Assembly: GCA_036803025.1 (NCBI GenBank)
Contig: DAIRVC010000069.1
Span: 1-12,379, forward strand
DNA length: 12,379 nt
DNA from: DAIRVC01 sp036803025
Lineage (GTDB): Bacteria; Chloroflexota; Anaerolineae; Anaerolineales; E44-bin32
Direction: 5' to 3'
Translations under genes and position numbers: made by a program
The notes under the pieces: generated by a model
Seen by the model: only the letters and a program-made list of their open reading frames with translations
The model's database searches: none
What the model was told of the DNA's origin: nothing
In this document: in pieces, positions 5,982-12,354 of the stretch
Position numbering within the stretch: the first letter of the stretch is position 1
Layout of the letters: every line of letters starts with the position of its first letter

Positions 5982-7670
5982 ATGTCGTTTGCCGTTGGTG
6001 AGAACGTCGGACCCTACCGCATCCTGGCGCAACTTGGGCAGGGCGGCATGGCGACGGTCTTCAAGGCCTACCACGCCGCCCTGGACCGCTACGTGGCGAT
6101 CAAGGTCCTGCATCGCGCGCTGTTGGAGGACTCGACGTTCCTGGCGCGCTTCCAGCGAGAGGCGCGCGTCGTCGCCAAGCTCGAACATGCCAACATCGTC
6201 CCGGTACACGACTTCGCCGAGCACGACGGCCAGCCCTACCTGGTCATGCGTTTCATCGAAGGTGAGACGCTCAAGGCGCGGCTCAGCCGGGGCCCGCTGG
6301 CGCGTGAGGAGATGCTGCGCATCGTCGATGCCGTCGGCGCAGCGCTCACCCACGCGCACGCCCAGGGAATCCTGCACCGCGATATCAAGCCGTCCAACAT
6401 CCTGATCGGCGCGGACGACAAAGTCTACCTGGCCGATTTCGGACTGGCGCGCATTGCGCAAGCGGGCGCCTCGACCCTGTCCAGCGACATGCTCATGGGT
6501 ACCCCACACTACATCTCGCCGGAGCAGGCGCGCGGCGAACGCAACCTCGACGTGCGCACGGATGTGTATTCGTTCGGCGTGGTGCTGTACGAGCTCGCCG
6601 TGGGGAGGGTGCCCTTCAGCGCCGACACCCCCTTCTCGATCATCCACGACCACATCTACACACCGCTGCCGCTGCCGCGGGCGATCAATCCGCGCGTGCC
6701 CGAGCCGGTGGAGCGCGTTCTGCTCAAGGCGCTGGCCAAGGACCGCAAGGACCGTTTCGAGTCGATCGACGATCTGGTATCCGCCTTCCGGGCGGCCCTG
6801 TCCGGAGCAGCCTGGCAGCCGACGAGCCCGCAGCGGAAGACGCCGGCCCCGCCAGCGCCCTCCTCGCCTCATCCGACGGTGGCGAACATCGAGGCCGGCC
6901 ATCGCCGCTCGCGGCGCTGGGTAGGAGGCGCGGCCATCGTCGTCCTGGTGTGCGTGTGTCTGGCCGCTGCGGCAGCGAGCCTGAGCCGGGCGCGCGACCG
7001 CCGTGCCGGCGCGGCAACGGCGACGGCCTCGCTGCCCGCACCTACAGCGCCCGTGCTCGATACGCCGACGCTTGCGGCGGCGGCACCGCCGAGCGCCTCG
7101 CCGGAGGCTCTGGCGATCTCTCCCGGCGCCGAGGGGATCCCGCAGGAATGCGGACTGGCAGAGCCTGACTACGGGGTGATCGGCGTCGGCGCAGTGGTGA
7201 GCCTCGGCCGGCATCGGGCCGTGAATGGGGACGACTTCTGGTCGACGGGTATGGATGCCTATGTCGACCGCCTGGCGGTCGTGACGGCGCTGGATGGGCT
7301 CGATCGCAGCGGCTGCCCGGGCGTGCGCGTCGACGCCGACGCCGGCTACTGGTTCTGGCGCATCCGCGACATGACGCTTCTTTCGCCGCCTCCGCCGCCC
7401 GGCTCGGCCGGCCTGCCGCAACGATGCGGGCAGTCGGATGACTCGGCCGACTATGGAGCGCTCGAAGAGGGCTCGCGCGTGCTGCTGGGGCGTCATCGTC
7501 CCTACAGCGGCGACGACTTCTGGGCGCCGGGTATGGATGCCTACGTCGGGCGTGAAACGGTCGTGACCGCGCTGGCCGGGGTCGACCGCGCGGGATGCCC
7601 CGGCGTGCGGGTCGAAACGGACGGCGGCTACTGGCTGTGGCGGGTGCGCGACCTGGTTCCGCTGCCCTGA
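5982..7670 (+). CDS. Transmembrane Hanks-type Ser/Thr protein kinase (PknB-like) with duplicated extracellular domain
   Basis: This 562-aa receptor-type kinase phosphorylates protein Ser/Thr. The cytoplasmic catalytic domain spans about 12-270: glycine loop GQGGMATVF (19-27), Lys41 in VAIKVL, catalytic HRDIKPSN (132-139, Asp134), DFGLA (152-156), activation-segment end GTPHYISPEQA (173-183) and DVYSFGVVLYEL (194-205). All key residues are intact. HRD with Arg133 implies regulation by activation-loop phosphorylation; Thr165, Ser167, Ser168 and Thr174 are candidates. A Pro-rich juxtamembrane stretch (279-300) precedes one membrane helix (about 313-335). A Thr/Pro/Ala linker follows, then two copies of the CG...GCPGVRV...WRxRD domain (390-467 and 482-562), in the position PASTA repeats hold in PknB. 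The neighbour 106 nt upstream carries a third copy, which suggests a shared ligand or pairing. The start is supported by GGGAGG at 5971-5976, 5 nt before ATG. The outer domain's ligand is unknown. Confidence 0.95.
   Translation: MSFAVGENVGPYRILAQLGQGGMATVFKAYHAALDRYVAIKVLHRALLEDSTFLARFQREARVVAKLEHANIVPVHDFAEHDGQPYLVMRFIEGETLKARLSRGPLAREEMLRIVDAVGAALTHAHAQGILHRDIKPSNILIGADDKVYLADFGLARIAQAGASTLSSDMLMGTPHYISPEQARGERNLDVRTDVYSFGVVLYELAVGRVPFSADTPFSIIHDHIYTPLPLPRAINPRVPEPVERVLLKALAKDRKDRFESIDDLVSAFRAALSGAAWQPTSPQRKTPAPPAPSSPHPTVANIEAGHRRSRRWVGGAAIVVLVCVCLAAAAASLSRARDRRAGAATATASLPAPTAPVLDTPTLAAAAPPSASPEALAISPGAEGIPQECGLAEPDYGVIGVGAVVSLGRHRAVNGDDFWSTGMDAYVDRLAVVTALDGLDRSGCPGVRVDADAGYWFWRIRDMTLLSPPPPPGSAGLPQRCGQSDDSADYGALEEGSRVLLGRHRPYSGDDFWAPGMDAYVGRETVVTALAGVDRAGCPGVRVETDGGYWLWRVRDLVPLP
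7149..7382 (+). other. Shared sensor-like domain, copy 2 (kinase, first)
   Basis: Codons 390-467 of the kinase. It holds CGL, DYG, LGRHR, FW with GMDAYV, VVTAL, SGCPGVRVDAD and WFWRIRDM. It is closer to copy 3 (both share FW..GMDAYV and VVTAL.G.DR) than to the copy in the upstream gene, pointing to duplication inside the kinase gene. Confidence 0.75.
7425..7667 (+). other. Shared sensor-like domain, copy 3 (kinase, second)
   Basis: Codons 482-562 of the kinase, ending at the last residue before the stop. It holds CGQ, DYG, LGRHR, DDFWAPGMDAYVG, VVTALAGVDRAG, CPGVRV and WLWRVRDL. The conserved Cys pair is kept. Confidence 0.75.
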
Positions 7671-7756
7671 AGCGGCGCCCCCTCGACGCGTCTTGAAGGC
7701 TCCTGTCCGGGGGCCAGACTCTTGGCAGCGTATCTGCAGCGGAGGGTATCGCCTCG

Positions 7757-8563
7757 ATGAAGGTCGTGCTCGTTCTTTCCGACGGGCTGCGCGATGACAT
7801 CGCCGGCGAGCGCATGGGTTTCCTGGAGCACCTGATCGAGACGGGCAAAGGGACCCGCTACAGCGTGCGCGCCGAACTGCCCACGCTCTCGCGCCCGCTG
7901 TACGAGACCGTTCACACCGGTCTGCCCGTGACGGAACATGGGGTATTCAGCAATCAGATCGTGCGCCGCTCCTCGGTCCCGAACATCTTCTCGATCGCCG
8001 TGAAGAACGGCCGCACAACGGGGGCTGCGGCCTACTACTGGTTCTCCGAGCTGTACAACCGCGTTCCCTTCGAGCCGGTGGACGATCGCGAGGTCGACGA
8101 CCCGTCGTTGTGGATCCAGCACGGGCGCTTCTACATGGACGACGGTCAGCCGGATAGGGAGACGTTCCTGGCCGGCGCCTCGCTGGTGCGCAAGTTCAGT
8201 CCGGACTACCTGTTGATTCACCCGATGGGCATGGACTACCAGGGGGACACGTTGGGATCGGACACGCCCGAGTACCGCAACAATGCCATCGTCCAGGACA
8301 TCATTCTGGCCAACCTGGTGCCGGAGTGGCACCAGCGCGGCTATGGGGTGCTCGTGACCGCCGACCACGGCATGGGGGCTGACCGCTCGCACGGAGGGAC
8401 CACCCCGGACGTGCGCATGGTGCCCCTGTATGTTCTGCCGCCGTCCGGCGGCGGGAAGGGCAACACCCGCGAGACCGTCTCCCAGCTTCAGGTGGCGCCG
8501 ACGGTGCTTTCCTTACTGGGTCTGCCGATCCCCGAGACGATGAAAGCCTCTCCGCTGACGTAG
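7757..8563 (+). CDS. Alkaline phosphatase superfamily hydrolase (phosphodiesterase/NPP-like), 268 aa
   Basis: This is a metal-dependent phosphoryl- or sulfuryl-transfer enzyme core without signal peptide, so probably cytoplasmic. Visible features in order: Asp9 in VLSDGLRDD as first metal ligand; PTLSRP (42-47) with Ser45, or less likely Thr43, as nucleophile; HPMGMDYQGD (155-164) with Asp160; TADHGMG (201-207) with Asp203 and His204; His212 in SHGGTTPD. The layout fits the type I phosphodiesterase/nucleotide pyrophosphatase group (PF01663). At 268 aa it is short, lacking inserts of larger members. Family members usually have His four residues after the middle Asp; here that position is Asp164. 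The start ATG follows GGAGGG (7741-7746) with 10-nt spacing, somewhat long. The gene lies 86 nt after the kinase on the same strand and may be read through from it. The substrate cannot be told; phosphonoacetate-hydrolase-like or phosphodiesterase activities are possible. Confidence 0.85.
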   Translation: MKVVLVLSDGLRDDIAGERMGFLEHLIETGKGTRYSVRAELPTLSRPLYETVHTGLPVTEHGVFSNQIVRRSSVPNIFSIAVKNGRTTGAAAYYWFSELYNRVPFEPVDDREVDDPSLWIQHGRFYMDDGQPDRETFLAGASLVRKFSPDYLLIHPMGMDYQGDTLGSDTPEYRNNAIVQDIILANLVPEWHQRGYGVLVTADHGMGADRSHGGTTPDVRMVPLYVLPPSGGGKGNTRETVSQLQVAPTVLSLLGLPIPETMKASPLT

Positions 8564-8600
8564 ACCGACTTCGGAAGTCCACAGGACTTCCGAAGTCGGT
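8564..8600. terminator. Strong 17-bp hairpin between convergent genes, bidirectional terminator
   Basis: The arms 8564-8580 and 8584-8600 are perfect reverse complements of 17 bases around the loop ACA. The stem begins immediately after the TAG of the hydrolase (8561-8563) and ends 46 nt before the stop of the convergent DHH gene. No long T-run follows, but stem strength and site argue for termination from both sides. Each arm also holds a near-palindrome (GACTTCGGAAGTC), so alternative cruciform folds are possible. Confidence 0.75.
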
Positions 8601-8646
8601 GAGAAGTCTCCTGACGTTGGCGGCTTTCCCCAGCCGATCCTACCGG

Positions 8647-9870
8647 CTACTTTGACAACTTGTCCTGCACCAGCGTCTCCATCGCCCCGACCAACGCCTC
8701 CTCCTTGCCGATGTCGACGATGGTTGCCGCCGTGTAGTCGTGACAGGCGTCGATCGAACCGCCGACGTGCCTGGCGGCCTCGGGGACAAGGTACCCCAGT
8801 CCGGGCATGGTCCGATCGACCAGCACCTTGTGCTCCAGGGGCGTCGGCAGCCGCATCGAGGCTTTCGTCTGAGCCCACTCGAAGGTACCCACCCCCGGGA
8901 CAACCCGGGCCATGTGCTGGAAGCCGACGATGTACTTGTCCTTCTTGACGAAGGGCTCGTTGCGGATATCCCAGCAGTACTCGCCGATGATCTTGACGCC
9001 CATGGGTGAGAAGTCGTCCCCGACCGTGAACCACTGGATGTGTTCCGTTTCGCGGAAGCCTTCCCGTTTCAAGCGAGCCGTGGTCTCCTGGTAGGCCGTC
9101 CGCTGGATTCGGCGGAGCTCCTCGAGCCGGCGCTTCGCCTCCGGGAAGAGCCCTTCCAGGCACACGCGCACGCCCAGGTCCGGGCCGTCCGAGTAGTAGC
9201 CGACCCCGCCGAAGGTCGTGACGTCGATCGCCAACGGCGCCATTGGGAGCGCCGCGCCAAACCGGGCGAGCGAGTAGACCTCCTTGCCACTGTCGTTCAC
9301 CTCGATCCGCACCTGGCCCTGTTCCACAGCCTGCATCAGCGCGTCGCGATTCTCTTTGACCAGGCCGCCTTCCCGATCGTGCTCATCCCCAACCGCGCCG
9401 AGCACAGCGACGTGGGCCAGGTCGCGATTGGCCCGGTCCAGCTCCAATGCAAAGAAGTACGCCGCCGTGGAGGCCGAGATGTCCATATCCCCGGACAAGC
9501 CCGAGAGCTCCGTGGCCATGCTCATGACCTTGGGATCGGTAGGCGGCTGGGGGTGGTGGTGATCGAGGATCAGGGTCGTTCGTCGGCCCCTGTTCGCCTC
9601 CGAGATGACCGGCGCCGCCTGCGCCCCCAGGTCCACGTAGAAGATGGTCGAGGCGAACTGGTCATGGATGCGGGCCACGATGGGCGGGTGCACGCGCTCG
9701 ATGCAGATCCGGTGCACCGCGAAACCAGCCCGGGTGAAGGCGGTCTCCAGGACGGCGGCCGACGACAATCCGTCGGCATCGTTGTGGTGAACCAGCGCCA
9801 CCTCCGGCCCGGCGGCCCGCAGCAGGTCAACGCCCTTGCGGATATCCTTGAGGAAATCCTCCTTGCTCAT
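8647..9870 (-). CDS. DHH-family phosphoesterase, archaeal RecJ-like, 407 aa
   Basis: This is a Mn/Mg-dependent phosphoesterase of the DHH superfamily, which includes RecJ nucleases, nano-RNases and cyclic-dinucleotide phosphodiesterases. Motif I is VHHNDADGLSSAAVL (27-41; Asp31, Asp33), motif II Asp80 in FYVDLGA, motif III LDHHHP (102-107; Asp103, His104, His105), motif IV LGAVGDEHD (157-165; Asp162). The NDADGLSSA form resembles archaeal RecJ/GAN-like proteins more than bacterial NrnA, where PDGDAIGS-like wording is usual. The C-terminal end has a GG...H segment (GGSIDACHDYTAATI, 370-384) in the place of the DHHA1 GGGH substrate-binding motif. No membrane or OB-fold segment is evident. Its ATG is one base after the TGA of the GHMP kinase gene, so the two are translationally coupled. 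The only Shine-Dalgarno candidate is a poor GGCGGC. Nuclease and small-nucleotide phosphodiesterase activity are both possible. Confidence 0.9.
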   Translation of the reverse strand: MSKEDFLKDIRKGVDLLRAAGPEVALVHHNDADGLSSAAVLETAFTRAGFAVHRICIERVHPPIVARIHDQFASTIFYVDLGAQAAPVISEANRGRRTTLILDHHHPQPPTDPKVMSMATELSGLSGDMDISASTAAYFFALELDRANRDLAHVAVLGAVGDEHDREGGLVKENRDALMQAVEQGQVRIEVNDSGKEVYSLARFGAALPMAPLAIDVTTFGGVGYYSDGPDLGVRVCLEGLFPEAKRRLEELRRIQRTAYQETTARLKREGFRETEHIQWFTVGDDFSPMGVKIIGEYCWDIRNEPFVKKDKYIVGFQHMARVVPGVGTFEWAQTKASMRLPTPLEHKVLVDRTMPGLGYLVPEAARHVGGSIDACHDYTAATIVDIGKEEALVGAMETLVQDKLSK

Positions 9871-9871
9871 G

Positions 9872-10804
9872 TCAGCCGCCGATCGTGGTTCGAATGACTT
9901 TGAACCCCTCGGCTTCCATCGCGGCTGCGATGGCTTCCTGCATCTTCTCGCCGGTTGTCAGGGCGTTCATGTATCCGCCTCTGCCGCCCCCGGTGACCTT
10001 GGCGCCCAGGGCGCCCAGCTTCAGGGCCATGTTGCACAGGTAGACCAGCTTCTCGTGCGAGAGCCCCATCTGGATCAGGATCTGGTGGTTGGCCGTCATG
10101 ATGGCGCCCACCTTGGCCAGCTCGCCGTCTTCCAGAGCCGATCTCATCTGGCGTACCTGGCCGGCGATGGTCTCCATTCGAGATCGGAAGTCCTCGGGAT
10201 CGCTGGCCTTCAGTTCGGCGATGTAGTCGTCCAACAGGGCTGTATTGGCGGTCACGCCGCTGTTGCCCAGCACGATATGGAGCGGCTTCTTGCAGGCGAT
10301 CTTCTCGAAATGCTGCTTCCCGTCCTTGACCCAGAAGAGCAGCATGCCGCCGTAAGTCGAAGCGGTGTTGTCGACCCCGCTGGGGATGCCGTGGTAGGCG
10401 AATTCGCCTTCCCAGCCCACGTGGTTGATCTGCTCGATGGTGTAGCCCAGCTTGAATTCGTCGTTGAGCGCCCTGGCCAGGGATACGCAGCAGGCCGCGC
10501 TGGCGCCGACCCCGCTGCCTGCCAGCAGACTGCCCCCATAGGTGATCTTGATGGGGGTCTTCTTAACGTCGATGCTCATCACTTCAAGGATGCGGTTGAT
10601 CGAGACGACCTGCTGATCCTTCTTCTTGTCCTTGTAGCCGGGCACTTCGACTCGATTGTCCTCCAGCACCCAGCCTTCGCCGTCGATCCTCTCGACCTGT
10701 GCGATGGTCTCAAAGGGGATGGCGGCGACGATGGCCGGCACCTCTTCGAGGACGAACTGGTCGCCGATCAGGATGGTCTTCCCGAACGCAGAACCCTTTC
10801 CCAT
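9872..10804 (-). CDS. GHMP kinase, mevalonate-kinase-like, 310 aa
   Basis: The enzyme would phosphorylate mevalonate with ATP to 5-phosphomevalonate in isoprenoid synthesis. Evidence: N-terminal FGKTILIGDQFVLEEVPAI (7-25), corresponding to the GKxILxGEHxVVxGxPAI opening of mevalonate kinases; ATP-binding motif GSGVGASAACC (96-106) with Ser102; Glu134 in EGEFAYHG followed by GIPSGVDNTAS (139-149) with catalytic Asp145; C-terminal VTGGGRGGYMN (270-280). GIPSGxDN is the best sign of mevalonate kinase over other GHMP kinases. Oddities are GDQ in place of GEH near the start and Arg275 within the last glycine motif. The gene looks less GC-rich than its neighbours: hand counts of three 60-base stretches gave 50, 58 and 63 percent, against 68 percent in one stretch of the Ser/Thr kinase. 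It is one base upstream of the DHH gene. Other pathway genes are not in this window. Confidence 0.78.
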   Translation of the reverse strand: MGKGSAFGKTILIGDQFVLEEVPAIVAAIPFETIAQVERIDGEGWVLEDNRVEVPGYKDKKKDQQVVSINRILEVMSIDVKKTPIKITYGGSLLAGSGVGASAACCVSLARALNDEFKLGYTIEQINHVGWEGEFAYHGIPSGVDNTASTYGGMLLFWVKDGKQHFEKIACKKPLHIVLGNSGVTANTALLDDYIAELKASDPEDFRSRMETIAGQVRQMRSALEDGELAKVGAIMTANHQILIQMGLSHEKLVYLCNMALKLGALGAKVTGGGRGGYMNALTTGEKMQEAIAAAMEAEGFKVIRTTIGG

Positions 10805-10810
10805 GCCGTT

Positions 10811-10816
10811 CTCCTT
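10811..10816 (-). promoter_or_regulatory. Shine-Dalgarno site fixing the GHMP kinase start
   Basis: AAGGAG on the minus strand lies 6 nt before ATG at 10804. The open frame reaches back to 10927, but the extra 41 residues are Arg/Pro/Ala-rich and precede the normal family N-terminus, so the inner start is chosen. Confidence 0.8.
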
Positions 10817-11058
10817 CTCCAGGTCTTGGATGCATGCACTGATGATCGCGGCTCGGCGAATTCTAACGCGAATTCCGGGGGCGAGGCTCGCGGGCAGGGC
10901 ATCGAGCGGCGGATGGCGCTGGGGCACCCCGGCCGATTCGGGGGTGAGGTGCGACTCTCCGACTTCCCAAGGTCAGGCGATCCCCAAGTAGGAGTGAGGG
11001 CTCCCATCCCGGCAAGTGGTCCGGGATCCGGTCCGATGCGCGCCGGGGGCCAGGTCGC

Positions 11059-11077
11059 GGGTCGGCTTGTCCGACCC
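11059..11077. other. 7-bp hairpin in the intergenic region
   Basis: GGGTCGG (11059-11065) pairs with CCGACCC (11071-11077) around the 5-nt loop CTTGT. No T-run flanks it. It may be part of an unknown structured RNA or simply chance in GC-rich sequence. Confidence 0.3.
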
Positions 11078-11200
11078 TGTGAGGCGAAGCGCTCTGGTGG
11101 TGGTGCGTCGGCGGCCGAAGCCGGCCATCGTCCGGACTCTCGCAGCCCGCCTCGGTCCGGGCAGGGAGGCCGGTTCACCGCGGCCGCCTGTCCCGGGCGG

Positions 11201-11229
11201 TTGACACGGCGCCGAAACGGGCGTAAGTT
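11201..11229 (+). promoter_or_regulatory. Sigma-70-like promoter for the membrane protein/regulator pair
   Basis: A perfect TTGACA -35 (11201-11206) is followed after exactly 17 bp by TAAGTT (11224-11229), which keeps T1, A2 and T6 of the -10 consensus. Transcription would start near 11236, leaving a leader of about 57 nt to ATG at 11293. Confidence 0.6.
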
Positions 11230-11238
11230 AGGGGCGCA

Positions 11239-11255
11239 AGTTTGAATCACAAACT
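11239..11255. promoter_or_regulatory. Inverted repeat at operator position
   Basis: AGTTTG (11239-11244) and CAAACT (11250-11255) form an inverted repeat with a 5-bp centre, just downstream of the expected transcription start. A further CAAACT lies at 11267-11272. Since the second gene of the unit encodes a winged-helix regulator, this is a plausible autoregulatory operator; no binding evidence exists. Confidence 0.4.
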
Positions 11256-11282
11256 AGTACTTACGGCAAACTGGAGCCGCAC

Positions 11283-11288
11283 GGGAGG
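11283..11288 (+). promoter_or_regulatory. Shine-Dalgarno site favouring the ATG at 11293
   Basis: GGGAGG lies 4 nt before ATG at 11293. A longer reading from TTG at 11242 would add 17 residues, but that TTG falls inside the inverted repeat just after the expected transcription start and lacks a good ribosome-binding site. Confidence 0.65.
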
Positions 11289-11292
11289 GACC

Positions 11293-11985
11293 ATGGACTC
11301 CGAACAGCAGTTCGCCCGGCTGGCCCGGAGAGCGTATGTCTCCTACCATGCCGACGGTCTCCTCGACCTGCTCCTGGCCGGGGTGGTCTTCGCCCTCGGC
11401 CTGGGCGTCGCTCGCAGCTGGATGGGGTCGCGCTGGAGCGACCTCCTGGCGATCGGCGGCTTCTTCATTTTCGCTGTCGGCTACGCCACCTTCAAGGAGC
11501 GCGTCACCATCCCGCGCCTGGGCTACGCCGAGTTGCGCCCGGACCGGCGACAGGAGGCCCTGGTCAAGATCCTCTACCCGGTCGTGGTGTGTACATTTAT
11601 GATCCTGGTGCTCCTGGTCGGCGACCTGCCTCCGGGCGAGGTCCCGGTAGCACCAGTATGGTTGCCGTCCCGCCAGTGGCCCGCGCTCAAACTGTGGATG
11701 GCGGGCAAGGGGCTGCTGCTCTTCGGCGCCGCGGCGCTGGTCGTCCTTGGCCTGATCGGCCTCGGAACGGGCCTCAGGCGCATGTACGCCTACGCGCTGA
11801 TCGGCGCAGGTGTGGCCGCGGCCGGCCACCTCCTGGGCGCACCGGCCTACGTCGCCATGTGGACCATCGCCAGCGTGGTGGCCGCGAGCGGGATCGTCGT
11901 CTTCGCCCGCTTCGTGCGGACGCATCCGGTACTCGCCGCCGACGAGACCGGCGAACCCCGGCAGGGCTCTGATGAAGGGGGCTGA
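11293..11985 (+). CDS. Multi-spanning membrane protein of unknown function, 230 aa
   Basis: I do not recognise a named family. The protein has about six hydrophobic segments: 21-40, 49-66, 88-110, 131-157, 164-183 and 186-206. A polar, Arg-rich loop after the second helix (FKERVTIPRLGYAELRPDRR, 67-86) is probably cytoplasmic and looks like a conserved motif (PRxGY). No signal peptide, transporter signature or catalytic motif is visible. The N-terminal 18 residues are amphipathic, with several Arg. The last 14 bases overlap the start of a winged-helix regulator gene, so the two form one translationally coupled unit behind the promoter at 11201-11229. Small membrane proteins paired with such regulators are often targets or signal partners of the regulator; that is inference from arrangement. 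Confidence 0.82.
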   Translation: MDSEQQFARLARRAYVSYHADGLLDLLLAGVVFALGLGVARSWMGSRWSDLLAIGGFFIFAVGYATFKERVTIPRLGYAELRPDRRQEALVKILYPVVVCTFMILVLLVGDLPPGEVPVAPVWLPSRQWPALKLWMAGKGLLLFGAAALVVLGLIGLGTGLRRMYAYALIGAGVAAAGHLLGAPAYVAMWTIASVVAASGIVVFARFVRTHPVLAADETGEPRQGSDEGG

Positions 11986-12301
11986 CGCCCCGCCGGCGGA
12001 TCTCGGGCCGATCTCGGAAATCGACCTCAACTTGCATGCTCCGGCCCGACTGCGGATCCTGGCAGTGCTGTCCGTCGTCGATCGGGCCGACTTCACCTTT
12101 CTCCTGGAGCAGACCGGGCTGACGCGCGGCAACCTGGCCACCCATCTCGCCAGGCTGGAGGACTGTGGCTACGTGAAGGTCAAGAAGATCTTTGTCGATC
12201 GGAAGCCTCGCACCCTGATCTGGCTGAGTGCCGAAGGGCGGAACGCGATCGACAAGTACCGGGAGGCGATGCGGCAGGTGATCGAGGATCTGCTGGGGTG
12301 A
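11972..12301 (+). CDS. Winged-helix transcriptional regulator (HTH_34-like), 109 aa
   Basis: The protein is a single DNA-binding domain. After a short lead, LNLHAPARLRILAVLSVVD (24-42) is the opening helix pair, DFTFLLEQTGLTRGNLATHL (45-64) the helix-turn-helix with TRGNLATHL as recognition helix, and GYVKVKKIFVDRKPRTLIWL (71-90) the beta wing; a C-terminal helix (about 91-108) probably dimerises. The pattern FTFL...LT.GNL..HL..LE..GYV...K.F..RKPRT is characteristic of the winged-helix DNA-binding family PF13601, a MarR/ArsR-like group. No effector domain or metal-binding Cys pair is visible (the only Cys is in EDCGY). ATG at 11972 lies within the end of the membrane-protein gene, with a weak AGGG at 11963-11966; the 14-nt overlap implies coupled translation. 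It likely controls its own operon through the inverted repeat at 11239-11255. Confidence 0.88.
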   Translation: MKGADAPPADLGPISEIDLNLHAPARLRILAVLSVVDRADFTFLLEQTGLTRGNLATHLARLEDCGYVKVKKIFVDRKPRTLIWLSAEGRNAIDKYREAMRQVIEDLLG

Positions 12302-12319
12302 GACGTCGGATGCCGACCT

Positions 12320-12354
12320 CCAGCTCCGGTTGTCCGGGGAGTCTCCGAAGCTGG
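12320..12354 (+). terminator. Imperfect hairpin after the regulator, possible terminator
   Basis: CCAGCTCCGG (12320-12329) pairs with CCGAAGCTGG (12345-12354) with one mismatch in ten, around a 15-nt loop. It begins 19 nt after the regulator stop. No T-run is seen, and the window ends 25 nt later, so this is weak. Confidence 0.35.

Larger units (their letters stand above)
10805..11200. other. Gene-free divergent intergenic region
   Basis: About 400 bases separate the minus-strand GHMP kinase from the promoter of the plus-strand membrane protein. Open frames exist on both strands but are only GC-driven extensions of shadows, with no start signal or recognisable protein. A -10-like TAGAAT on the minus strand (10865-10860) may serve the GHMP kinase, but no -35 partner is seen. 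One 7-bp hairpin lies at 11059-11077. I found no tRNA, riboswitch or mobile-element signature. The length is large for this otherwise compact window and could hide an unrecognised RNA or the remains of a lost gene. Confidence 0.5.

Noticed and set aside
5772..7496. Open frame of 574 codons on the minus strand
   Set aside because: It lies antisense to the Ser/Thr kinase with all its motifs; the antisense product is Arg/Gly-rich with no recognisable motif.
10805..10927. Upstream extension of the GHMP kinase gene
   Set aside because: The extra residues precede the standard N-terminus, and AAGGAG 6 nt before ATG at 10804 gives a better start.
10928..11240. Possible tRNA or riboswitch
   Set aside because: No cloverleaf with GTTCRA-type T-loop, nor any conserved riboswitch core, could be traced by eye.
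9836..11245. Open frame of 469 codons on the plus strand
   Set aside because: Antisense to the whole GHMP kinase gene and continuing into the intergenic region; low-complexity composition and no ribosome-binding site.
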